Source: Streptomyces sp. CBMA29 (GTDB lineage Bacteria > Actinomycetota > Actinomycetes > Streptomycetales > Streptomycetaceae). From it: DNA of 64,000 nucleotides. The notes under the pieces are model-generated. The model did not search any database. It was not told where the DNA came from and saw only the letters and a list, made by a program, of their open reading frames with translations. This document shows, one piece after another, positions 15,788 to 24,416 of this stretch. The translations under genes were made by a program, and so were the position numbers. Positions within the stretch are counted from its first letter, which is position 1. Each line of letters starts with the position of its first letter. The stretch is taken from positions 27,745 to 91,744 of the forward strand of contig NZ_MECL01000211.1 in assembly GCF_014596445.1 (NCBI RefSeq), read 5' to 3'.

Positions 15788-16476
15788 GGCCGGTCCCGGC
15801 CGGTCGCGTCGGGTACGGGGGCGCCGAAGCGGTAGCCGCTGCCGGGGACGGTCTGGATCACCCAGGGCCTGCCGAGCTTCTTGCGGAGGTTGGAGATGGT
15901 CACGCGGATGGTGTTCGTGAACGGGTCGGCGTTCATGTCCCACGCCTTCTCCAGCAGCCGCTCGGCGCTGAGCACCCCGCCGCCGGCCCGCATGAGCAGT
16001 TCGAGGACGGCGAACTCCTTGCGGCTGAGCCGTACCTGCCGTCCGTTCCTGCTCACCTCGCGGCGGTACGGGTCGAGGCCGACCCCGGCCGCCTCCAGGG
16101 ACGGGGGCGCGGCTGGCTGGTTGCGCCGCTCCAGGGCGCGCAGCCGCATGACCAGCTCGGGGAAGTCGAACGGTTTCGCGACGTAGTCGTCCGCGCCCCG
16201 CTCGAAGCCGGTGACCTTGTCGTCGAGCGTCCGCGCCGCCGTGAGCATCAGCACGCGGGTACGGGGGTGGTCGGCGACGATCCGCGCGCAGACGTCGTCG
16301 CCGTGCGTGCCGGGGACGTCGCGGTCGAGGACGACCACGTCGTAGTCGTTGACCGCGACGTGTTCGAGGGCGGTGTCACCGTCGTGCACGACATCGGCCG
16401 CGATGCTCTCCCGGCGCAGGCCGGTCTGGATCGCTTCTGCCAGGAACACCTCGTCCTCGACGATGAGCACTCGCAT
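15784..16476 (-). CDS. OmpR/PhoB-family response regulator
   Basis: 230 residues from ATG 16476, preceded by GAGAGGAAG. The receiver domain (1-115) has the acidic pair 'VEDE', phospho-acceptor Asp in 'VVVLDRDVPG', Thr in 'LMLTAA' and Lys in 'DYVAKPF'. The winged-helix domain (about 130-222) has 'RLSRKEFAVLELLMRAGGGVLSAERLLEKAWD' and 'TIRVTISNLRKKLG'. It is encoded directly before its kinase and just downstream of the 16568 terminator. A long open extension upstream of 16476 is a shadow of the glycosyltransferase gene. Confidence 0.94.
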   Translation of the reverse strand: MRVLIVEDEVFLAEAIQTGLRRESIAADVVHDGDTALEHVAVNDYDVVVLDRDVPGTHGDDVCARIVADHPRTRVLMLTAARTLDDKVTGFERGADDYVAKPFDFPELVMRLRALERRNQPAAPPSLEAAGVGLDPYRREVSRNGRQVRLSRKEFAVLELLMRAGGGVLSAERLLEKAWDMNADPFTNTIRVTISNLRKKLGRPWVIQTVPGSGYRFGAPVPDATGRDRP

Positions 16477-16567
16477 GGCTTCCTCTCCGTTTCGGACCGC
16501 ATGTGTCGCGCCGGATTCAGCCAACCATGGGCCGGATTGCGAAGCCGTAAAGGAACGTAAAGGAATA

Positions 16568-16614
16568 CGCGCCGCGGCGGCGCCCCCCGGTGTGCGGGGC
16601 GCCGCCGCGGCGCG
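16568..16614 (-). terminator. Very strong GC hairpin ending the glycosyltransferase operon
   Basis: 19-bp perfect arms (16568-16586 and 16596-16614) flank a 9-nt loop, 24 bp after the glycosyltransferase stop. There is no U-run, as is usual for many Streptomyces terminators. Confidence 0.85.
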
Positions 16615-16637
16615 GTCGGGGGCCGTGGCCCGGGGGG

Positions 16638-18881
16638 TCAGGACGTGGGCGAGGTGAGGTCGTAGACCGTCGTGCCGCCCACCGTCTTGGCCGTGTAGTG
16701 GGCCTCGACCCAGGTGGTGATGGCGGACGCGGTACCGCTGCCGCCCATGCCACCGCCGCCGCCCTGGCCGCCGCCGAGGAAGTAGTGGATCTTCCCCGCG
16801 GCCACGTACTTCTGGAACTGGGCGAGGGTGGGCGAGGGGTCGCTGCCGTTGAAGCCGCCGATGGACATCACCGGCTTTCCGGTGGCGAGCTGGTAGCTGG
16901 CCTGGTTCTGGGAGCCGATCGCGGCGGCGACCCAGGTGTAGTCGCCGGAATCGGCGAGGAGCAGCTTCTTCATGGCGGAGCCGACCTGGGTGCCGTTGAG
17001 CAGGCCGCCCATGCCGCCGCCGTTGCCGCCGGGGGCGCCGTCCTGGCCGGTGCGGCCGGTGCCGGGCATGGTCTGGCCGGTCTGGCCGGTCTGGCCGTTC
17101 TGGCCGCCGCCGAAGGGGCCGCCTTGGCCGGTCTGGCCGGTCTGGCCGGTCTGGCCGCCGCCGGGCATGCCCTGGCCCTGAGCTTGGCCCTGGCCCTGCC
17201 CCTGGCCGTTGGTGGTCGTGCCGCCGCCCATGCCGGGCGGCATGCCGCCGCGGCCACCGCCGCCGCCACCGGGACGTCCGCCGCCGCCGAAGCCGCCCAT
17301 GCCGCCCTGGACGGCGGGCCCGGCGGTCACGATGGAGCCGGAGTGCCCGGTGTTCACGGTGTTGAGGGTGTACGCGACGGGCCCGCCGAGCGCCGCGGCG
17401 ACGCCGACGAACGCGGCGATCACGCCGAGCCGGGCCGCGGCCCGTACCCCGGGCATCGCACCCGCGAGCAGCCCCGCGGCGGCCACGAACCCGCCGATCA
17501 GGACCGCGCCGCGCAGCCACGGGAGCCAGTCGGAGGAACGGTCGAGGAGTACGTACGACCACACGCCGGTGCCCGCGACCGTCACGGCGAGCACCGCCGC
17601 GGCGGCGATGTGCGTGCGGCGGGCCCACAGCAGGGCCGTGCCCATGCCGACGACGGCGGCGATGTAGGGGGCGAGGGCGATGTTGTAGTACTGGTGGAAG
17701 ATCCCGGACATGAAGCTGAAGGTCGCGAAGGTGATCAGCAGCGCGCCGCCCCATACCAGGAACGCCGCGCGGGCGGTGTCGGTGCGCTTGGCGCGCCAGG
17801 TCAGCCACAGTCCCGCGGCGAGCAGGACGAAGGCCGCGGGCAGCAGCCAGGCGATCTGGCCGCCCATCTCGGAGTTGAAGAGCCGCCCGATGCCGGTCTC
17901 GCCCCACATCCCGCCGCCACCGCCACCGCCACCACCGCCGCCGCCGCCGCCTCCGCCTCCGCCGACGCTGCCGGTCTCGTTGCCGGTGATCCGGCCGAAG
18001 CCGTTGTAGCCGAAGGTCAGCGACAGGAAGCTGTTGTCCTGCGAGCCGCCGATGTACGGGCGCGACGACTTCGGCCACAGCTCGACGACGGTCACCCACC
18101 AGCCGCCGGACACCACCATCACCCCGCCTGCCGCGAGGAGTTGGCCGATACGGCGGCGCAGCGTCGTCGGCGCGCAGACCGCGTAGACCAGCGCGAGCGG
18201 CGGCAGGATCAGCCACGCCTGGAGGGTCTTGGTCAGGAAGGCGAGGCCGAGCGCGACGCCCGCGATCAGCAGCCACTTCGTCCGGGCGTCCTCCAGCGCG
18301 CGCAGCACGCCGTAGACGGCGACGACCATCAGCAACGCCAGCAGCGCGTCAGGGTTGTTGAAGCGGAACATCAGCGCCGCGACGGGGGTGAGCGCGAGAA
18401 CCGCGCCCGCGATCAGGCCCGCGCCCGCGCTGAACCGGCGGCGTACGGCCGCGTAGAGCACGCCGACCGTGGCCACGCCCATCAGGGCCTCCGGCACGAG
18501 GATCTGCCAGGAGCCGAGGCCGAACAGCCGTACTGACAAAGCCATCGGCCACAGCGCTGCGGGCGGCTTGTCGACGGTGATGGCGTTGGCGGCGTCGGAG
18601 GAGCCGAAGAAGAACGCCTTCCAGCTCTGGCTGCCGGCCTGGACGGCCGCGGAGTAGAAGGAGTTGGCGTATCCGGCGGCGCTCAGATTCCACAGGTAGA
18701 GGACCAGGGTGCCGAGCAGCAGCGCGAAGAACGCGGGGCGCACCCAGGCGGCGTCCTCCGCCCGGCCCCGCCAGGTCCGCCGCGCGAGCCCTCCCCAGCG
18801 TCCCGCTGGTCGCGCCGCCGGTTCCGCGACCGGATGCCCGAACACGTCCGTGTCCACTGTGGTGTTGCCCGGCGCGCTCAT
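16638..18881 (-). CDS. GT39/ArnT-like polyprenol-dependent glycosyltransferase with Gly-rich loops
   Basis: 747 residues. The N-terminal half has about 10-12 transmembrane helices. Early loop motifs are 'YANSFYSAAVQAGSQSWKAFFFG' and 'ITVDKPPAALWPMALSVRLFG', the acidic-loop DKPP pattern of ArnT/PMT-type glycosyltransferases. Two unusual inserts occur: a run of about 20 glycines near residue 310, and a Gly/Gln/Thr-rich linker (about 515-625, with repeated GQTGQTGQ) before a C-terminal extracytoplasmic domain ending 'VGGTTVYDLTSPTS'. The start overlaps the GT2-GtrA stop by 4 bp. The likely role is transferring a sugar from a lipid carrier, made by the GT2 partner, to wall polymer or protein. Confidence 0.88.
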   Translation of the reverse strand: MSAPGNTTVDTDVFGHPVAEPAARPAGRWGGLARRTWRGRAEDAAWVRPAFFALLLGTLVLYLWNLSAAGYANSFYSAAVQAGSQSWKAFFFGSSDAANAITVDKPPAALWPMALSVRLFGLGSWQILVPEALMGVATVGVLYAAVRRRFSAGAGLIAGAVLALTPVAALMFRFNNPDALLALLMVVAVYGVLRALEDARTKWLLIAGVALGLAFLTKTLQAWLILPPLALVYAVCAPTTLRRRIGQLLAAGGVMVVSGGWWVTVVELWPKSSRPYIGGSQDNSFLSLTFGYNGFGRITGNETGSVGGGGGGGGGGGGGGGGGGMWGETGIGRLFNSEMGGQIAWLLPAAFVLLAAGLWLTWRAKRTDTARAAFLVWGGALLITFATFSFMSGIFHQYYNIALAPYIAAVVGMGTALLWARRTHIAAAAVLAVTVAGTGVWSYVLLDRSSDWLPWLRGAVLIGGFVAAAGLLAGAMPGVRAAARLGVIAAFVGVAAALGGPVAYTLNTVNTGHSGSIVTAGPAVQGGMGGFGGGGRPGGGGGGRGGMPPGMGGGTTTNGQGQGQGQAQGQGMPGGGQTGQTGQTGQGGPFGGGQNGQTGQTGQTMPGTGRTGQDGAPGGNGGGMGGLLNGTQVGSAMKKLLLADSGDYTWVAAAIGSQNQASYQLATGKPVMSIGGFNGSDPSPTLAQFQKYVAAGKIHYFLGGGQGGGGGMGGSGTASAITTWVEAHYTAKTVGGTTVYDLTSPTS

Positions 18882-20317
18882 CGCGCCCTCCTCAAGTCGT
18901 CGCGGGGGGAAGGGGTTTCGTGGGACGGGAGCTCGGCGGACCGGGTCTCGTACGCGACGAGGCCGGTTCCGGCCCCGGTGCCGACAGCCGTCTCACCGTC
19001 GTGGAAGGCCGCCGTGGCCGTCTCACCGTCGTGGAAGGCCGCGCCGGCGGTCTCGCTCTCGGGGAAGACCCACGCCCGGAAGAGCAGGAATCTGAGCACC
19101 GTCGCCGCGAGGTTCGCCGCGATCAGTACGGCGAGCTCCGTGCCGTGGTCCGGGTGGGCGGTCGCCGCGTGCAGAGCGGCCAGTGAACCGCTGGTCAGGG
19201 CGAGGCCGATGGCGAAGACGACCAGGCCCTGCGCCTGGTGACGTACGGCCTGGTCGCGCCCGCGCACGCCGAAGGTGAGCCGCCGGTTGGCGGCGGTGTT
19301 GCCGAAGGCGGAGAGCAACAGCGCCAGGGCATTGGCCACTTGGGAGCCGGTGCCGAGCCGGAAGAGCGAGAAGAGCGCCAGGTAGACCAGGGTGCTGAGC
19401 ACCCCGACGACGCAGAATCCGACGAGCTGCCGCGCCAACCCGGCGGGCACGCCGGTGAGTTCGCGGTCGCGCGGGTCGTCCCCGAAGGGCCGTCGCAGCC
19501 GGTCGAGCGCCAACTGCCCGGTGGCCAGGGCCCGGCCGACACGCCAGACGCCGCGCAGGTCGTCGGTGGCGGTACGGACGAGGTCGACGCTGCTGTCCGG
19601 GTCGTCGACCCAGTCGACCGGCACCTCGTGGATGCGCAGGCCCGCGCGTTCGGCGAGCACCAGCATCTCGGTGTCGAAGAACCAGCCGGTGTCCTCGACC
19701 ATCGGCAGCAGCCGCTGGGCGACATCGCCCCTGATGGCCTTGAATCCGCACTGCGCGTCGGAGAAGCGCGCGGCCAGCGAGCCGCGCAGTATCAGGTTGT
19801 AAGCGCGGGAGATGAACTCCCGCTTCGCCCCGCGCACCACCCGCGAGGAGCGGGCGAGCCGCGAGCCGATCGCGAGGTCGGAGTGACCGGAGATCAGCGG
19901 CGCGACCAGCGGGAGCAGCGCGTTGAGGTCGGTGGACAGATCCACGTCCATGTACGCCAGCACGGGCGCGTCGGAGGCGGACCACACCGTCCTCAACGCC
20001 CGTCCGCGGCCTTTCTGTTCGAGCCTGAAGGACTCGACCTCGGGGAGTTCGGCGGCCAGCGCCTTCGCCACCGCGGACGTCAGGTCCGTACTGGCGTTGT
20101 CGGCGACGGTGATCCGAAAGGGATAGGGGAAGGTGCCCGACAGATGCGCGTGCAGGCGGCGGACGCAGGGCTCCAGGTCGTTCTCCTCGTTGTACACGGG
20201 GATGACGACGTCGAGGACCGGGACCGCCTGGGCACCGGGCCCGGCCGGGTGTTCCGGAGCTGTGCCCGCGGCCGGCAGGTGCTGCCGGGCGGGCAGATTG
20301 CCGAGTTGGGTTCGCAT
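18878..20317 (-). CDS. GT2 (dolichol-phosphate-mannose-synthase-like) fused to GtrA membrane domain
   Basis: 479 residues. The GT2 domain (about 33-265) shows 'DVVIPVYNEENDLEPCV', 'VADNASTDLT', the DxD-type 'YMDVDLSTDL', 'GSRLARSS' and 'QCGFKAIR', as in DPM/polyprenol-phosphate glycosyltransferases. Residues about 295-420 are a four-helix GtrA domain ('QLVGFCVVGVLSTLVYLALF'). The tail contains two copies of AAFHDGETA from a DNA repeat at about 19000-19048. It should make polyprenyl-phosphate sugar and help flip it, feeding the GT39 enzyme encoded next. The gene starts 25 bp after the kinase stop. Confidence 0.9.
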   Translation of the reverse strand: MRTQLGNLPARQHLPAAGTAPEHPAGPGAQAVPVLDVVIPVYNEENDLEPCVRRLHAHLSGTFPYPFRITVADNASTDLTSAVAKALAAELPEVESFRLEQKGRGRALRTVWSASDAPVLAYMDVDLSTDLNALLPLVAPLISGHSDLAIGSRLARSSRVVRGAKREFISRAYNLILRGSLAARFSDAQCGFKAIRGDVAQRLLPMVEDTGWFFDTEMLVLAERAGLRIHEVPVDWVDDPDSSVDLVRTATDDLRGVWRVGRALATGQLALDRLRRPFGDDPRDRELTGVPAGLARQLVGFCVVGVLSTLVYLALFSLFRLGTGSQVANALALLLSAFGNTAANRRLTFGVRGRDQAVRHQAQGLVVFAIGLALTSGSLAALHAATAHPDHGTELAVLIAANLAATVLRFLLFRAWVFPESETAGAAFHDGETATAAFHDGETAVGTGAGTGLVAYETRSAELPSHETPSPRDDLRRAR

Positions 20318-20342
20318 GATCCAACCCTCGGCGGGCGCCCTG

Positions 20343-21983
20343 TCACGACGTTGTGGCGAGCCTGAGCGGCGGCTGTGAGTGTGCGGCGCGCAGCCGGACG
20401 GTGAAGACCGTACGGCCGGGCACGCTGTCCACGGACACCTCGCCGCCGTGCGCGGTGACCACCGAGCGCACGATCGCCAGGCCGAGCCCCGTACTGCCGG
20501 ACCGCGCGGCGGCGGCCGTTCGGGTACGGGAGGCGTCGCCGCGCGCGAACCGCTCGAAGACCTGGCGTCGCAGCTCGGCGGGGATGCCGGGGCCGTCGTC
20601 CTGGACCTGGAGCAGGATGCCGGGCCCGTCGCGTACGACCCGGGCGGTGACCGTCGTACCGGCCGGGGTGTGGGTGCGGGCGTTGGCCAGCAGATTGGTC
20701 AGCACCTGGTGGAGGCGCTGCGCGTCGCCGTGCACGGTGGCCGGGTCGTCGGGCAGGTCGAGCCGCCAGACGTGGTCGCGGCCGGCCGCGCGGGCGTCGC
20801 TGACCGCGTCCACGACCAGCGGCGACAGGTCGGTCTCGGCGAAGCTGAGCGGGCGGCCCGCGTCCAGTCTGGCCAGCAGCAGCAGATCCTCGACGAGGGT
20901 CGTCATCCGCCCGGCCTCCGACTCGATCCGGCCGAGCGCGTGCCGGGTGTCGGGGCCGACGGGTTCCCTGCCGCGGCGGGTGAGTTCGGCGTAGCCGCGG
21001 ATCGAGGCCAGTGGCGTACGCAGCTCGTGGCTGGCGTCCGCGACGAACTGTCTGACCCGTGTCTCGCTCTCCTGCCGCGCGTGCAGGGCCGAACCCACGT
21101 GCCCCAGCATGCGGTTGAGCGCCGCGCCGACCTGGCCGACCTCGGTCCGCGGATCGGTGTCGGAGTCGGGGACGCGTTCGTGCAGCGCCACCTCGCCGCT
21201 GTGCAGCGGGAGTTCGGACACGCGGGTGGCGGTCGCGGCGACCCGGCGCAGTGGTTGCAGGGCGATCCGCATCAGCGCGGCGCCCGCGAGGCCCGCCGCG
21301 ACGAGACCGGCGGCGGCGACCGAGAACTCCACCCAGATCAGGGTGTTGAGGGTGTCCTCGATCCCGCTGGTGGACAGGCCGACCAGTACGGTGCTGCCGT
21401 CCGAGGACTGCTGCGCCGATTCGACGCGGTACGTGCCGAGGCCGGGAACGCTGAGGGTGTGGGCCTTGCCGTCCCTCGGTACGGAGGCGAAGGCGGCGGT
21501 CTGCAGCGCGGTGAGCGGGTCCGCTTCGAGCGGGCCGCCGCCGGACGGTGTCGCGCTGACCGCGGCCCGCGTGACCGTGCCGTTCGCGCCGACGATCGCC
21601 CCGACGGTCTCGCCGGGCTGGCCGCCGCCCGCCAGGAATCCGAACGGCCGGTCGTTGAGCAGACTCTGCGGGAGCCGTGACGTGCGGTCGGCCTCCGGAC
21701 CGTCCCCGGGACCGCCGTGCGGCCCCGCCGCCCGTACCGCCACGTCCTGCACCTTGCCGTCGAGCTGCCCGTACAGGTAGTCGTGCAGCGCGAATATGGT
21801 GACCGCGCCGATGACCGCGCACACGACGGCGACGAGCGCGACGCAGGACGCGACGAGCCTGCGGCGCAGGGACCAGGGGCGGGACCAGGCGCGGGACCAC
21901 GCGCGCCTGCGGGTACGGGAGTTGGGCTTCGGGTCGGCGCGCGGCGCGGGGGGCGGGGCTTGGGGTGGGGAGGCGTGGGGCAT
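20343..21983 (-). CDS. Two-component sensor histidine kinase of the glycosyltransferase operon
   Basis: 546 residues from ATG 21983; a longer upstream extension overlaps the regulator gene and is not expected. A basic Pro/Arg-rich N-terminus with repeated RAWS/RPWS precedes TM1 (about 45-65). An extracytoplasmic sensor (about 70-215) and TM2 (about 225-250) follow. Then come HAMP, the H-box 'VADASHELRTPLASIRGYAELTRRG', the N-box 'NLLANARTHTPAG' and 'GSTGLGLAIVRSVVTAHGG'. It is similar in layout to MtrB/TcrY/CutS-type kinases of actinobacteria. Partner of the regulator 20 bp upstream. Confidence 0.92.
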   Translation of the reverse strand: MPHASPPQAPPPAPRADPKPNSRTRRRAWSRAWSRPWSLRRRLVASCVALVAVVCAVIGAVTIFALHDYLYGQLDGKVQDVAVRAAGPHGGPGDGPEADRTSRLPQSLLNDRPFGFLAGGGQPGETVGAIVGANGTVTRAAVSATPSGGGPLEADPLTALQTAAFASVPRDGKAHTLSVPGLGTYRVESAQQSSDGSTVLVGLSTSGIEDTLNTLIWVEFSVAAAGLVAAGLAGAALMRIALQPLRRVAATATRVSELPLHSGEVALHERVPDSDTDPRTEVGQVGAALNRMLGHVGSALHARQESETRVRQFVADASHELRTPLASIRGYAELTRRGREPVGPDTRHALGRIESEAGRMTTLVEDLLLLARLDAGRPLSFAETDLSPLVVDAVSDARAAGRDHVWRLDLPDDPATVHGDAQRLHQVLTNLLANARTHTPAGTTVTARVVRDGPGILLQVQDDGPGIPAELRRQVFERFARGDASRTRTAAAARSGSTGLGLAIVRSVVTAHGGEVSVDSVPGRTVFTVRLRAAHSQPPLRLATTS

Positions 21984-22003
21984 CGTCTCGGCTTCCGGGG
22001 TCG

Positions 22004-22795
22004 TCAGGCGGCGGGCTCGCCGGGCTTGATCAGGTAACCGGCGCCGCGCCGGGTGTGGATCATCGGGGCGCGGCCGGCGTCGAGCTTGCGGCGCAGGTAA
22101 CTGATGTACAGCTCCACGACGTTGGCCTGGCCGCCGAAGTCGTAGGACCACACGCGGTCGAGGATCTGCGCCTTGCTCAGCACCCGGCGCGGATTGCGCA
22201 TCAGGTACCGCAGCAGCTCGAACTCGGTCGCGGTGAGGTGGACGTTGTCGCCGCCGCGGCTGACCTCGTGGCTGTCCTCGTTCAGCACGAGGTCGCCGAC
22301 GACCAGCAGCGACTCGTTGCGTACGGCGGCGGCGCCCGAGCGGCGCAGCAGGCCGCGGAGCCTGGCCACCACCTCCTCCAGGCTGAACGGCTTGGTGACG
22401 TAGTCGTCGCCGCCCGCGGTGAGCCCGGCGATCCGGTCCTCGACCGCGTCCTTCGCGGTCAGGAACAGCACGGGGACGTCCGGGGTGTCGCGGCGCAGCT
22501 TCGCCAGCACCTCCAGGCCGTCCATGTCCGGCAGCATCACGTCGAGCACGACCGCGTCGGGCCGGGTCTCGCGGGCCGCCCGCAGCGCGCCCGCGCCGTC
22601 GGCCTCGGTGCGTACCTGCCAGCCCTCGTAGCGCAGCGCCATCGACAGCAGGTCGGCGAGCGGCGCCTCGTCGTCGACGACGAGGACGCGCACCGGCGAG
22701 CCGTCGGGGCGCGCGAGGTCGGTGGCGGTGGCGGTGGTGGCCGCGTGCGCGGTCGCGGTGGCTGCGGTGGCGGTGCTCATCGATGTGGAAGGCAT
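22004..22795 (-). CDS. OmpR-family response regulator of the glycosyltransferase operon
   Basis: About 263 residues from ATG 22795, with AGGGTG 6 bp upstream; a GTG at 22804 is also possible. An Ala/Thr-rich leader of about 35 residues precedes the receiver: 'VLVVDDEAPLADLL', acceptor Asp in 'AVVLDVMLPDMDGLEVL', 'VLFLTAKD' and 'YVTKPFSLEEVVARL'. The DNA-binding wing is 'LTATEFELLRYLMRNPRRVLSKAQILDRVW' ... 'VELYISYLRRKLD'. It is the first gene of a four-gene operon (regulator, kinase, GT2-GtrA, GT39) that ends at the 16568 hairpin, so surface glycosylation is probably signal-controlled. Confidence 0.94.
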   Translation of the reverse strand: MPSTSMSTATAATATAHAATTATATDLARPDGSPVRVLVVDDEAPLADLLSMALRYEGWQVRTEADGAGALRAARETRPDAVVLDVMLPDMDGLEVLAKLRRDTPDVPVLFLTAKDAVEDRIAGLTAGGDDYVTKPFSLEEVVARLRGLLRRSGAAAVRNESLLVVGDLVLNEDSHEVSRGGDNVHLTATEFELLRYLMRNPRRVLSKAQILDRVWSYDFGGQANVVELYISYLRRKLDAGRAPMIHTRRGAGYLIKPGEPAA

Positions 22796-23020
22796 GGTGT
22801 TCACCCTGTGCGCGCGCTATGAGAGGAGCCTTGGCCGATTCTGTGAATCGTCTGAGAATCGGGGTCGCCTCCGGCGCGGAGAAGGGTCGAGGGGTGAACG
22901 GTCGGAGGCGGACGGTCGGAGGTGAACGATTCCGCGGTCGTACAGGGCGTCTTCCCGAGCACTTCTCGTCATCCGCGACCGATATGCGGTGCGCGGGCCG
23001 AAAGGTTGGCGGGGGCGGCG

Positions 23021-23032
23021 TACGTTCGCTCC
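23021..23032 (+). promoter_or_regulatory. -10-like element of a leaderless promoter
   Basis: TACGTT (23021-23026) lies 6 nt before ATG 23033, the same spacing as at 9506 and 45020. No Shine-Dalgarno precedes this ATG. Confidence 0.45.
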
Positions 23033-23929
23033 ATGGGAGGTGGCACGTCGGTGGGCGAGGCGATACCGCGGGCGGTCGCGGTCGACCGTATGGGCCCCGG
23101 TGACCACGCCTGCCTCGGATTCCACAGCGACGACGACCGGTGGGCGGTGCGCGCCGCCTTCACCGTCGCGGGCCTCGCCCTCGGTGAGCGCGTCATGATC
23201 TTCACCGGCGGGGACACCGCCGCTCCGGACGCCCTCGCCCGGCTCTCCGCGCACGGCGTCCCCGCCGAACGCTGCGCGCACACCGGACAGTTGGCGCTCT
23301 CGTCCGAATCCCCCGGCTACGACCCCGCGTCCGGCGCCTTCGACCGCGCTGTCCGTACCGCCTTCTGGGCGGCGGGCACCAGCACGGCGCGGCGACGCGG
23401 CTTCACCGGCATGCGGGTGGTCGGCGACATGACGTGGGCCGCCGCCGCGCACTCCGGCCTCCCCGAGGCCGAACTCTCCTCGTACGAAGCGGAGTTGACC
23501 CCCTTCTCCGCCAGGACCGGCTTCACCGCGATGTGCGAGTACGACCACGGCGCCGTCCCCGCGCCCCTGCTCTCACGTATCGCCGCCCTGCACCCCCTCG
23601 CCGTTCTGCCCTCCCTCGACACCCTCCACGCCGACCGCACCGGCCGCTGCCTGCGCCTCACCGGCACCGCCGACCTCGCCACCCGCCTCCATTTCGGCCT
23701 CACCCTCCGCGCCGCCTTCACCGCCGACCCCCCGCCCGCCCTCCTCGACCTCACCCCCCTCTCCTTCCTCGACGCCCACTGCGCCACCGCCGCCCTCCGC
23801 CTCCCCCCGGGCACGACCGTGCGCTGCACCCCGTCGCAACACCGCATGCTCCGCGTCTGCGGCGCGGCCGAAGCCGAAGCCGAAGGGGTCACCTTCCAGG
23901 TGGAAGATCCTCCGGCGCGGTGTCGCTGA
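23033..23929 (+). CDS. MEDS-domain protein with C-terminal STAS-like domain
   Basis: 298 residues from ATG 23033 (leaderless model); GTG 23051 with GGAGG 9 bp upstream is the alternative. Residues about 20-180 match the MEDS sensor domain: 'MGPGDHACLGFHSDDDRW', 'FTVAGLALGERVMIFTGG' and 'RVVGDMTWAA'. The last 90 residues look like a STAS fold: 'TGTADLATRLHFGLTLRAAF' and 'PALLDLTPLSFLDAHCATAAL'. MEDS-STAS proteins in Streptomyces are thought to act in anti-sigma or phosphorelay signalling, sometimes sensing one-carbon compounds. Its 3' end overlaps the convergent deaminase gene by 41 bp. Confidence 0.82.
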   Translation: MGGGTSVGEAIPRAVAVDRMGPGDHACLGFHSDDDRWAVRAAFTVAGLALGERVMIFTGGDTAAPDALARLSAHGVPAERCAHTGQLALSSESPGYDPASGAFDRAVRTAFWAAGTSTARRRGFTGMRVVGDMTWAAAAHSGLPEAELSSYEAELTPFSARTGFTAMCEYDHGAVPAPLLSRIAALHPLAVLPSLDTLHADRTGRCLRLTGTADLATRLHFGLTLRAAFTADPPPALLDLTPLSFLDAHCATAALRLPPGTTVRCTPSQHRMLRVCGAAEAEAEGVTFQVEDPPARCR

Positions 23930-24374
23930 AGAGCGCCGGGTCGAAGGGCTGGGTGCCCCCGTCCGGGGTCCAGAGGGCGGCGAGGGGCATCAGGTCGGCG
24001 ATGCGGACGCTTCTGACGCCGTCCGGGGTGGGGAGGAGGACGCGGATGGCCGGGTGGTAGTCGAAGAGGATCTGGCGGTCGCGGCCGCACGGACCGACGG
24101 TGCCACGGCCGCGGTCGCCGACGGCCACGATGGTCGTCAACTGCCGCGCTCCGCAGGCGCGGGCGTGGCCGAGGGCGACGAGTTCGGCGCACGGGCCGCC
24201 GGTGAAGTGGTAGAGGTTGATGCCGCCGTGCATGCGTCCGTCCGCGTCACGGACGGCGGCGCCCATGGTGTGGACGCCGCCGTCGCCGTCGGTGTTCTCG
24301 TCGACGACGGCGCGGGCGTACGCGATGAGTTCGTGGTCAGCGGGGGTCAGTTCTCGACTGGGGATCGTCAGCAC
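23889..24374 (-). CDS. Cytidine/blasticidin-S deaminase-like protein with altered zinc site
   Basis: 161 residues. The fold signature is clear: 'TGGPCAELVALGHARACG', where the first zinc Cys and catalytic Glu replace the HAE of cytidine deaminases, as in blasticidin-S deaminase. The second motif follows, 'GTVGPCGRDRQILFDYHP'. The expected PCxxC is PCGRD here, so the third zinc ligand is Asp. Asp can bind zinc, so activity is possible but unproven. C-terminal residues 115-161 are family-typical ('RIADLMPLAALW'). Substrate could be cytidine, a nucleoside antibiotic, or none. Confidence 0.8.
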   Translation of the reverse strand: MLTIPSRELTPADHELIAYARAVVDENTDGDGGVHTMGAAVRDADGRMHGGINLYHFTGGPCAELVALGHARACGARQLTTIVAVGDRGRGTVGPCGRDRQILFDYHPAIRVLLPTPDGVRSVRIADLMPLAALWTPDGGTQPFDPALFSDTAPEDLPPGR

Positions 24375-24416
24375 GGGCCGGATGCTACGGACCCGGGCGG
24401 GCGGGGCGCGAGGGCT

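Noticed and set aside
17880..17970. Sequencing or assembly error as source of the poly-Gly frame
   Set aside because: The (GGN) tract varies its third base and the frame is open for hundreds of codons on both sides, so the tract is taken as real.
16477..18276. Long N-terminal extension of the response-regulator frame
   Set aside because: It runs antiphase through the glycosyltransferase gene and the strong terminator at 16568. The receiver domain begins at ATG 16476 with a ribosome-binding site.
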